The notes below the pieces were generated by a model. It saw nothing but the letters and a program-made list of their open reading frames with translations. It searched no databases and had not been told where the DNA came from. This document shows, in pieces, positions 1 through 5,357 of a stretch of 6,887 nt of DNA; the first letter of the stretch is position 1; each line of letters starts with the position of its first letter. Source of the DNA: CAZNEZ01 sp964572475 (GTDB lineage: Bacteria; Bacillota; Clostridia; Lachnospirales; Lachnospiraceae); assembly GCA_964572475.1 (NCBI GenBank), contig CAZNEZ010000074.1:1-6887 (forward strand), written 5' to 3'. The translations under genes and the position numbers were made by a program.

Positions 1-57
1 ACAACAGGTGGCTCGGATTCGGATAAAGAAGATTCGGACTCAACAAAAACTGAGTAG
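1..57 (+). CDS. flgD: C-terminal tail of an upstream flagellar gene, probably hook-capping protein FlgD (5' end missing)
   Basis: Frame 1 is open from the left edge and ends at TAG 55-57. It gives 18 residues, rich in Ser, Asp, Glu, Lys and Thr (TTGGSDSDKEDSDSTKTE), which look like a disordered acidic tail. No domain is visible, so the identity rests on context. In many Clostridia flgD comes directly before the small flagellar operon protein and flgE found here. FlgD caps the growing hook outside the cell so that FlgE subunits can assemble, and is then removed. Frame 2 is also open to a stop at 59-61, but gives a basic Arg/Lys/Gln-rich peptide that looks less natural. The next gene starts 35 bases after this stop, which suggests one operon. 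Confidence is moderate that this is a coding tail and lower that it is FlgD rather than another hook-assembly protein. Confidence 0.5.
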   Translation, partial: TTGGSDSDKEDSDSTKTE

Positions 58-92
58 CTAATATTTCACGGATGAAAGGATGGAGAATTATT

Positions 93-497
93 ATGAATAT
101 TAATGGTAATTTTCAATCTATTGAGCAGATTACAGGGACGTATCTAAATCAGACGAATAAAAGTTCCAACACTAATCCGTCTACAGCATCGTTTGAAGAC
201 ATTTTAAAGAGCAAATCAGAACAGGTTCAGGAAACAACAACTGGCAGCCTGAAATTCTCAAAACATGCAGGTGAAAGATTGCAGCAAAGAGATATTACTC
301 TTACGGATGAGCAGATGAAAAGACTAGAAGATGGAACTAAGAAAGCAAGTGAAAAGGGAATAAATGAATCGCTTGTAATACTTGATCAGATGGCATTTAT
401 AGTAAATGTTAAAAATAACACTGTAGTTACTGCAATGGATCAGGAAAGTACACAAGGAAATATATTTACAAATATAGACGGAGCCGTTATTATATAG
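93..497 (+). CDS. Small flagellar operon protein of the TIGR02530 type, function unknown
   Basis: This encodes 134 residues from ATG 93. That start is preferred over the in-frame ATG at 72 because a purine-rich ribosome binding site (AAAGGATGGAG, 76-86) sits just before it and would lie inside the gene if 72 were used. Residues 1 to about 50 are polar (Asn, Ser, Thr, Gln) and probably disordered. From about residue 53 there is a compact conserved-looking domain starting LKFSKHAGERLQQRDI, followed by a Lys/Glu helix and strands around SLVILDQMAFIVNVKNNTVVTAMD. That pattern matches the 'flagellar operon protein' family known between flgD and flgE in many Firmicutes, recognised here from memory and not by search. 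There is no signal peptide, membrane segment or cysteine. Its place between flgD and flgE suggests a role in hook assembly or export, but no activity can be read from the sequence. Confidence 0.85.
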   Translation: MNINGNFQSIEQITGTYLNQTNKSSNTNPSTASFEDILKSKSEQVQETTTGSLKFSKHAGERLQQRDITLTDEQMKRLEDGTKKASEKGINESLVILDQMAFIVNVKNNTVVTAMDQESTQGNIFTNIDGAVII

Positions 498-555
498 CCG
501 GACCTTATGGAGGCTAAAGTCTTTGACTGACAGATAAGACTAAGACGGAGAAATT

Positions 556-563
556 AAAGGAGG
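556..563 (+). promoter_or_regulatory. Strong ribosome binding site of flgE
   Basis: AAAGGAGG is a full match to the anti-Shine-Dalgarno core and ends 9 bases before ATG 573. It chooses the first of two adjacent in-frame ATG codons (573 and 576). It is the strongest site in the window, which fits the high amount of hook protein needed. Confidence 0.8.
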
Positions 564-572
564 TCATTCATT

Positions 573-1904
573 ATGATGAGATCATTATATTCTGGTGTAT
601 CTGGACTTAAAGTTCACCAGACAAAGATGGATGTAATAGGTAATAATATTGCCAATGTTAACACAGTAGGATTTAAATCTTCAAAAGTTACATTTAGTGA
701 ATTGTTTTACCAGACAACGCAGAACGCTTCAGGACCAAATGCTGAGACTGGAACAGGTGGACAAAATGCACAACAAATTGGTCTTGGTGCTACATTGGGA
801 AGCATTTCAACGCAGATAACCAATGAAGGCGGAAACCAGTCAACTGGAAATGCACTTGATTTAAAGATAAATGGTTCTAGCTTTTTCGTAGTTCAATCAG
901 GAGGCTCTAATTACTTTACTAAAGCGGGAAACTTTACTACGGATGCACTAGGTAATCTTGTTACAGGTTCAGGTGCTTATGTTATGGGTTATACAGCTTC
1001 GAGAAATGAAGCAACTGGAGATTATGAATTGCAAAAAGATGAACTTAGACCTATTTCATTATATGGCTCAGAATATTCATATACAGCACCAGCACAGACT
1101 ACACAGACTACATTTTCAGGAAATATTAATTCAGAAGACGATGAATTTTCTACTTCAGGAAGTGGACAGATAACAAGAATTGTTTATGCATATGATAATC
1201 TTGGACATCAGTATGGAGTTCAGGTAGCATTCAAAAAAGTAAGCAACAGTGAGTATACAGTAGAGGCAACAGGCAAAGTATTCAATGGTAATAATGCAGT
1301 TGATTCAGATGCACTTACAGCATCGTTTGAAAATAGTCCGATATCATTAATATATGACTCTGCAAAAGGTAATTTTATTGGAGATACAGGAAGTTTTGAC
1401 CTTACTTTAAGCGGTACAGATGCTACTGGATATACATCACCTATTACAGTTGATTTTTCAAAGACTACTGCTTACGCAAGTGATACTACAGTAGATTCTA
1501 AAAAAGGTGGCGCTGATGGTACAACAGGAGCTGGTAAAGCAGTAGGTACAATGACAGAAGTTGGTATTGATACATATGGCAGGGTTGTTGCTTCATATAG
1601 TAATGGCGATAATGCTGTAATTGGACAGTTGGCAGTAGCAACATTTGAAAATCCATCAGGATTAGAAAAAGTTGGACAAAATATGTTTGCAGCTACTATG
1701 AACTCGGGAGAATTCAATGGCGTTGGTCAGGAAATAGCAGCAACAGGTGGCTCTTTTTCAACAGGTGTACTTGAAATGTCTAATGTAGATCTTGCATCAG
1801 AGTTTACAGATATGATAGTTACACAAAGAGGTTTCCAGGCTAACTCAAGAATTATTACTACATCAGATACGATGATAGAGGAATTACTAAGCCTTAAGAG
1901 ATAA
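573..1904 (+). CDS. flgE: Flagellar hook protein FlgE
   Basis: This 443-residue protein forms the hook, the universal joint between basal body and filament; subunits are exported by the flagellar type III system and polymerise outside the cell. Residues 3-45 form the rod/hook N-terminal signature (SLYSGVSGL, then GNNIANVNTVGFKSS). About residues 92-140 carry the FlgE/FlgG motif (DLKINGSSFFVV, then YFTKAGNFTTDALGNLVT). The middle, about 150-330, is a Ser/Thr/Gly-rich surface domain. The last 41 residues are the C-terminal helix with SNVDLASEFTDMIVTQRGFQ and the ending EELLSLKR. The paired hydrophobic termini form the coiled-coil D0 domain. There is no cysteine, so the Cys-Lys lysinoalanine crosslink known from spirochete hooks is not expected. 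A perfect AAAGGAGG (556-563) lies 9 bases before ATG 573; ATG 576 is in frame but spaced less well. The length is normal for FlgE and larger than FlgG. A terminator follows directly. Confidence 0.96.
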   Translation: MMRSLYSGVSGLKVHQTKMDVIGNNIANVNTVGFKSSKVTFSELFYQTTQNASGPNAETGTGGQNAQQIGLGATLGSISTQITNEGGNQSTGNALDLKINGSSFFVVQSGGSNYFTKAGNFTTDALGNLVTGSGAYVMGYTASRNEATGDYELQKDELRPISLYGSEYSYTAPAQTTQTTFSGNINSEDDEFSTSGSGQITRIVYAYDNLGHQYGVQVAFKKVSNSEYTVEATGKVFNGNNAVDSDALTASFENSPISLIYDSAKGNFIGDTGSFDLTLSGTDATGYTSPITVDFSKTTAYASDTTVDSKKGGADGTTGAGKAVGTMTEVGIDTYGRVVASYSNGDNAVIGQLAVATFENPSGLEKVGQNMFAATMNSGEFNGVGQEIAATGGSFSTGVLEMSNVDLASEFTDMIVTQRGFQANSRIITTSDTMIEELLSLKR

Positions 1905-1914
1905 TAAAATAATG

Positions 1915-1965
1915 CTGCTATGCAGAATTTGACTGAACTGTCTTATGATGTATAGCAGTTTTTTT
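1915..1965 (+). terminator. Rho-independent terminator after flgE
   Basis: CTGCTATGCA (1915-1924) pairs with TGTATAGCAG (1949-1958), giving a 10-bp stem with one G-U pair, around a loop of 24 bases. Seven T residues follow at once (1959-1965). The hairpin starts 10 bases after the flgE stop. Stem plus T-run is the standard form of an intrinsic terminator on the + strand. The loop is rather long, so folding may be weaker than usual and some read-through into motA is possible. Confidence 0.8.
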
Positions 1966-2050
1966 GCTTTACAGAAAATTGCGGAAAATGGCGATGTGAG
2001 AAATATAGTACTTTTGACACTTAAAAAAGTAAAAAAAAAGCAAGTTTTAA

Positions 2051-2079
2051 TAGATTAATAACGATTTATATGATAAAAT
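2051..2079 (+). promoter_or_regulatory. Candidate promoter for motA and the downstream genes
   Basis: TGATAAAAT (2071-2079) resembles an extended -10 element (TGN followed by TAAAAT, five of six matches to TATAAT). The -35 position at 17-bp spacing (TAGATT, 2051-2056) is poor, as is common when TGN is present. The surroundings are strongly AT-rich, with A-runs upstream (2031-2039). It would start transcription near 2086 and leave a leader of about 70 bases before motA. Two weaker alternatives in the same gap are a TTGACA at 2014-2019 that lacks a -10 at a normal distance, and GGCGATGT (1990-1997), six of eight matches to the flagellar sigma-D -10 GCCGATAT, with only TACA at about 16 bases upstream as -35. 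A promoter here is expected because a terminator precedes it; which element is used is inference. Confidence 0.35.
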
Positions 2080-2155
2080 AAAAAAGGTGTATTATGCCAT
2101 TGTTAATGTGATAGATTTAAGTACATAAAATATATATGCAGGGCAGGTGAGATTG

Positions 2156-2962
2156 TTGGATATAGCTTCGTTAATTGGTTTAGTTGGTGGCGTAATAGTT
2201 ATTATATTTGGTATTGTTACTGGAGAGTTAGGTGCTGCGGCGTTAGGAAACTTTGGTGATATTCCATCTGTATTTATAACAATTGGAGGTTCGTTCTTAT
2301 CGCTATTGACATCATATACGTTGAAAGAATACGTTAATAATATTAAGGGCGCGACTATGGCACTGAAAGTTCAAAACCTTAATGAAGGAGCAGCTATTAA
2401 AAGCATCATTGAATTGTCAAATGTTGCACGAAAAGAAGGACTTCTTGCTCTTGAAGAAGCTGCTAATAATTTAGAAGATCCATTTATGAAAAAGGGTATT
2501 TTACTTATAGTAGATGGTACGGATCCAGATCTTGTAAGAGGGATTATGGAGACGGAATTATCATGTGTTGAGGATAGACATAAGAGAGTTATAGGATTTT
2601 GGGATAACGTAGCATCAATGGGACCAGCATGGGGAATGATTGGAACATTAATCGGACTTGTTAATATGCTTAAGAACCTTGATGATGCATCATCAATTGG
2701 TCCCAACATGGCGGTAGCATTATTGACAACATTATATGGTTCGATTATGGCTAACTGGCTAGCAACTCCTATTTCTAATAAATTAAAGCTTAATAATTCA
2801 ACAGAAGTTATTCTAAAAGAGGTTATGATAGAAGGTCTGTTATCAATTCAGGCAGGAGAAAACCCTAGAGTAATTGAAGAAAAACTGAAGTCATTCCTTT
2901 CACCAAAAGATAGACTTTCTCTTACACCAGATGATGGAGAACAGGATGGCGGAGGTGAGTAG
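2156..2962 (+). CDS. motA: Flagellar motor stator protein MotA
   Basis: MotA is the larger stator subunit in the inner membrane; with MotB it forms the proton channel and pushes on the rotor protein FliG. Starting at TTG 2156 it has 268 residues beginning MDIASLIGLVGGVIVIIFGI. Four membrane segments are visible: about 3-21, 33-56, 152-172 and 185-205. The large loop between segments 2 and 3 faces the cytoplasm and carries the charged surface that meets FliG (acidic and basic residues around 130-145, ETELSCVEDRHKR). The family signature GPAWGMIGTLIGL (156-168) has the conserved channel proline P157, and a second conserved proline lies in LATPIS (P205). The tail is acidic and Gly-rich. TTG 2156 is chosen because AGGTGAG (2145-2151) stands 4 bases before it, the same spacing as AGGTGAG before fliM, and it gives the usual MotA N-terminus. 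GTG 2147 would overlap that site; TTG 2153 is possible. MotA-versus-MotP cannot be settled by eye. Confidence 0.93.
   Translation: MDIASLIGLVGGVIVIIFGIVTGELGAAALGNFGDIPSVFITIGGSFLSLLTSYTLKEYVNNIKGATMALKVQNLNEGAAIKSIIELSNVARKEGLLALEEAANNLEDPFMKKGILLIVDGTDPDLVRGIMETELSCVEDRHKRVIGFWDNVASMGPAWGMIGTLIGLVNMLKNLDDASSIGPNMAVALLTTLYGSIMANWLATPISNKLKLNNSTEVILKEVMIEGLLSIQAGENPRVIEEKLKSFLSPKDRLSLTPDDGEQDGGGE
2951..2959 (+). promoter_or_regulatory. motB ribosome binding site embedded in the motA 3' end
   Basis: GGAGGTGAG encodes the last Gly-Gly-Glu of MotA and serves as the ribosome binding site for the TTG start of motB, 5 bases further on. It decides the motB start and suggests coupled translation, which would help to keep the MotA and MotB amounts in a set ratio. 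Confidence 0.7.
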
Positions 2963-2964
2963 TA

Positions 2965-3780
2965 TTGGCTAGAAAACAAAAACCAGATGAAGGCCCAGCA
3001 GGATTAGCACCTTGGATGGCCACATTTAGTGATTTGATGAATTTACTACTGTGCTTTTTCGTTCTACTATTCTCAATGTCAACAGTTGATGCAGAAAAGT
3101 TTGAACAAGTAGTAGCTTCGTTTCAATCAAGTTTTAGTATATTTGAAGGTGGTGCAACTTCAATTGGAGATGGGAATCTCATTTCCACCGGTATAAGCCA
3201 GCTTAATGAATTAAATGATTACTATAATAACATGGGACTCAACAAAGAAGATGCTGAAAATGAGCAGATTGATTCAATGGAACAATATCAGAATCAGCTT
3301 GAGCAGAATATGATAGAACAATCAGAAGCTATGGGCGAAAAAATCGACGAGATGCTTCAATCTTCGGGAATTGCAGATTCAGTTAGTGTTGATGTTGAAA
3401 CACAATATGTACAGCTTACACTTAATGGGGCATTACTGTTTGATTCAGGAAGTGCTAAGATAAGAGAAGATTCCTTACCACTTGTAAGTCAAGTAGGAGA
3501 GATTCTTAGATATTATAATAGTAATCTTATACAGATTATTGGTCATACAGACTCAGTACCGCAGACTGGCGATAAGTACTCAGATAACTGGGAGCTTTCA
3601 CAAGGAAGATCGTATTCTGTTCTTTCATATCTTAGAGATATAAAAGGACTTGATACAAAGAAACTTGAGTGTTCAGGACGTGGAGAATATGAGCCTATTG
3701 CTTCTAATGGTACCGCAGAAGGCAGGAATCAGAATAGAAGAGTTGAAATAAAAATATTTAACGAACTGAGTTCGCAATGA
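2965..3780 (+). CDS. motB: Flagellar motor stator protein MotB
   Basis: MotB anchors the stator to peptidoglycan and carries the ion-binding aspartate. The 271 residues begin at TTG 2965. A short cytoplasmic stretch ends in the conserved block LAPWMATFSDLMNLLLCFFV, where D23 matches the essential proton-binding Asp and leads into the single membrane helix (about 21-39). Next come a plug/linker region and a long polar Gln/Glu/Asn-rich segment (about 80-130) that could be helical. An OmpA-type peptidoglycan-binding domain fills about 155-265, with LFDSGSAKI, GHTDSVP (D196), NWELSQGR (R215) and NRRVEI. The start is fixed by GGAGGTGAG (2951-2959), which lies inside the last codons of motA; the two genes are separated by only 2 bases, so they are probably translated together. 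Another TTG or ATG start would delete the conserved N-terminus. The length is normal. Confidence 0.95.
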   Translation: MARKQKPDEGPAGLAPWMATFSDLMNLLLCFFVLLFSMSTVDAEKFEQVVASFQSSFSIFEGGATSIGDGNLISTGISQLNELNDYYNNMGLNKEDAENEQIDSMEQYQNQLEQNMIEQSEAMGEKIDEMLQSSGIADSVSVDVETQYVQLTLNGALLFDSGSAKIREDSLPLVSQVGEILRYYNSNLIQIIGHTDSVPQTGDKYSDNWELSQGRSYSVLSYLRDIKGLDTKKLECSGRGEYEPIASNGTAEGRNQNRRVEIKIFNELSSQ

Positions 3781-3799
3781 TGATGAAACGAGGTTAACT

Positions 3800-4312
3800 A
3801 TGAAAAAAGGATTACTTAATATTATATTAGTAGTACTAGTTGTTATGAATTTGGTATTGACAGGAATTATAGTATTTGCAGTAGTACCAGCGATGAATAA
3901 CACAACTAATCTTGTCAAAAAGGTAGCAGAGGCTATTGATTTATCAAAAGAGGATGAGAAAGCATCGGATACAGATGTTGGTATCGACCAGACAGAATTG
4001 TATAATTTTTCAGATAAGCTTACAGTTCCACTTCAAAAGGGAAGCGATGGAAAAGACAAATATGTAGTAGTTAGTGTTACACTTACTCTTAACAAAGAGG
4101 GCAGTGGATATTCGCAGTATAAGGATAAGCTATCAAGCTATGAGACATTAATGAAGTCAGAAGTAAGTAGTGTACTTATGAAATATAATTCGGATCAGGT
4201 TATTAGTATTCAGGATCAGATATTGAATGAGATACTACAGAGACTTCAGGCTATGTTTGACGATACAAAGTTTATATACAAAGTTGCATTCAGCAGTTGT
4301 GTACCAGCTTAA
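3800..4312 (+). CDS. fliL: Flagellar basal body-associated protein FliL
   Basis: FliL is a single-pass membrane protein of the basal body that surrounds or supports the MotAB stator and affects torque. This one has 170 residues. Residues 1-6 are a short basic cytoplasmic start (MKKGLL), about 6-29 form one hydrophobic helix, and the rest lies outside the membrane. The C-terminal domain shows the FliL pattern of a strand around KYVVVSVTLTLN, a helix with repeated charged residues, LNEILQRL, and an ending close to the usual FIYKVVF (here FIYKVAF). The overall similarity is low, as is common for FliL, so position between motB and fliM carries much of the call. The start ATG 3800 has GAGG (3790-3793) 6 bases before it, and the motB stop lies 19 bases upstream. 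The C-terminus ends in SSCVPA; a cysteine there is not a feature I recall for the family. Confidence 0.88.
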   Translation: MKKGLLNIILVVLVVMNLVLTGIIVFAVVPAMNNTTNLVKKVAEAIDLSKEDEKASDTDVGIDQTELYNFSDKLTVPLQKGSDGKDKYVVVSVTLTLNKEGSGYSQYKDKLSSYETLMKSEVSSVLMKYNSDQVISIQDQILNEILQRLQAMFDDTKFIYKVAFSSCVPA

Positions 4313-4353
4313 TGATAAGAGAAGCAATATTGTAGTAAGCTTCTAATGATAAG
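4310..4353 (+). repeat. 10-bp direct repeat flanking a small hairpin between fliL and fliM
   Basis: TAATGATAAG occurs at 4310-4319, where its first three bases are the fliL stop, and again at 4344-4353, 34 bases later. Between them AGAAGC (4320-4325) can pair with GCTTCT (4339-4344) around a 13-base loop. There is no T-run after the hairpin, so it is not an intrinsic terminator. It may be an RNA-processing or stability element, or a chance duplication; no function is claimed. Confidence 0.5.
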
Positions 4354-4360
4354 ACCCATA

Positions 4361-4369
4361 GGAGGTGAG
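4361..4369 (+). promoter_or_regulatory. fliM ribosome binding site that fixes the ATG 4374 start
   Basis: GGAGGTGAG, preceded by A at 4360, lies 4 bases before ATG 4374. The upstream in-frame GTG at 4365 is part of this site and is therefore not the start. The same GGTGAG plus short spacer is found before motA and motB. Confidence 0.75.
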
Positions 4370-4373
4370 ACGG

Positions 4374-5351
4374 ATGGGCGAAGTATTATCACAAAATGAG
4401 ATTGATAATTTACTAAAAGCCTTAAGCACTGGTGAACTAGATGCTGATGATTACAAAGATAGTGAGAGCCAGCAGGTAAAAGATTATGATTTCCATAGAC
4501 CATCCAAATTCTCGAAAGAACACCTCAGAACGATGGAGATTATATTTGAACATTATGGAAGATTACTATACACGAACTTGCCTGCTTATCTTAGAAAGAA
4601 TGTTCAAGTTGAAGTTATGAACTCAGAAGCAGTTGCATATTCAGAATTCTCTAATGCACTGTCGAATCCAGTGCTACTAGGAATTGTCAATTTTTCTCCA
4701 CTAAAAGGTAATATTATAATGGAGATGGGAACCAATCTTGGATATGCCATTATTGATAGGTTACTTGGTGGAACTGGAGCTACACTTGAAAAGAAGCGAG
4801 AGTTTTCAGAGATAGAAATTCTCATACTTGAACGAATATTTACGGTATGTGTAGATTTACTTAGAGAACCGTGGAAGAATGTTGTTGAAATCAGACCAAA
4901 ACTTGAAAGAATAGAGACAAATCCTCAATTTGCACAAATTATTTCGCCATCTGAGATGATAGCTATTATAACAATGAATGTTAAAATTGGTGATATTGAA
5001 GGAATGATGAATATGTGTCTTCCGTATCTTTGCTTAGAACCGGTAATGGATAAGTTGAATACCAAGTACTGGTTTTCAACAATGCAGGAAAAGGATGAGA
5101 ACACCTACGAAGAAGCTATTGAGTCGCTTATTGGAAAGGCAAAGATACCTATTAGGGCGGTTCTTGGAAATAGCAAGATATCAGTAAATGACTTTGTAAA
5201 TTTACAAAAAGGTGATATAATAAAGTTAGATGCTAACATTAATGAAGAATTAGATGTTTATGTTGGAAACATTAAGAAATTTAAAGCTATGCCTGGTGCA
5301 GCAGCTGAAGATTACGCAGTAAGAGTTACATCAATCTATAGAGAGGAATAA
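4374..5351 (+). CDS. fliM: Flagellar motor switch protein FliM
   Basis: FliM links FliG to the lower C-ring and binds phosphorylated CheY to switch rotation or change motor bias. From ATG 4374 it has 325 residues, normal for the family. The N-terminal peptide LSQNEIDNLL (5-14) is the CheY-P-binding motif, followed by an acidic flexible linker to about residue 38. The middle domain (about 42-235) is the CheC-like fold without phosphatase residues and carries the conserved GGTG turn (132-135, LLGGTGA) used in contact with FliG. The C-terminal SpoA/FliN-like domain (about 255-325) includes ISVNDFVNLQKGDIIKLD and a final strand RVTSIYREE. It lies 61 bases after fliL and 6 bases before fliY, with which it forms the C-ring. 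Confidence 0.97.
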   Translation: MGEVLSQNEIDNLLKALSTGELDADDYKDSESQQVKDYDFHRPSKFSKEHLRTMEIIFEHYGRLLYTNLPAYLRKNVQVEVMNSEAVAYSEFSNALSNPVLLGIVNFSPLKGNIIMEMGTNLGYAIIDRLLGGTGATLEKKREFSEIEILILERIFTVCVDLLREPWKNVVEIRPKLERIETNPQFAQIISPSEMIAIITMNVKIGDIEGMMNMCLPYLCLEPVMDKLNTKYWFSTMQEKDENTYEEAIESLIGKAKIPIRAVLGNSKISVNDFVNLQKGDIIKLDANINEELDVYVGNIKKFKAMPGAAAEDYAVRVTSIYREE

Positions 5352-5357
5352 AGCAGA

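Noticed and set aside
958..1173. Alternative + strand frame inside flgE
   Set aside because: Shadow of flgE, Gln/His-rich, no binding site.
1472..1717. Open frame on the - strand inside flgE (81 codons)
   Set aside because: It lies fully inside a clear flgE domain, has no binding site, and its composition follows from the reverse of Gly/Thr/Ser codons.
1..1753. Shared CAACAGGTGGCTC at 2-14 and 1741-1753
   Set aside because: Both code for Thr-Gly-Gly-Ser in unrelated proteins; a short coincidence, not a mobile-element or duplication boundary.
2014..2019. Perfect TTGACA as the -35 of a motA promoter
   Set aside because: No -10-like hexamer at 16-18 bases downstream; the nearest good -10 is over 50 bases away.
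2010..2030. ACTTTT/AAAAGT inverted repeat in the flgE-motA gap as a terminator or operator
   Set aside because: Only 6 A-T-dominated pairs with no T-run on either strand; expected by chance in such AT-rich DNA.
2371..2709. Open frame on the - strand inside motA (112 codons)
   Set aside because: Shadow of motA; no recognisable domain, no start signal and no place in an all-plus-strand operon.
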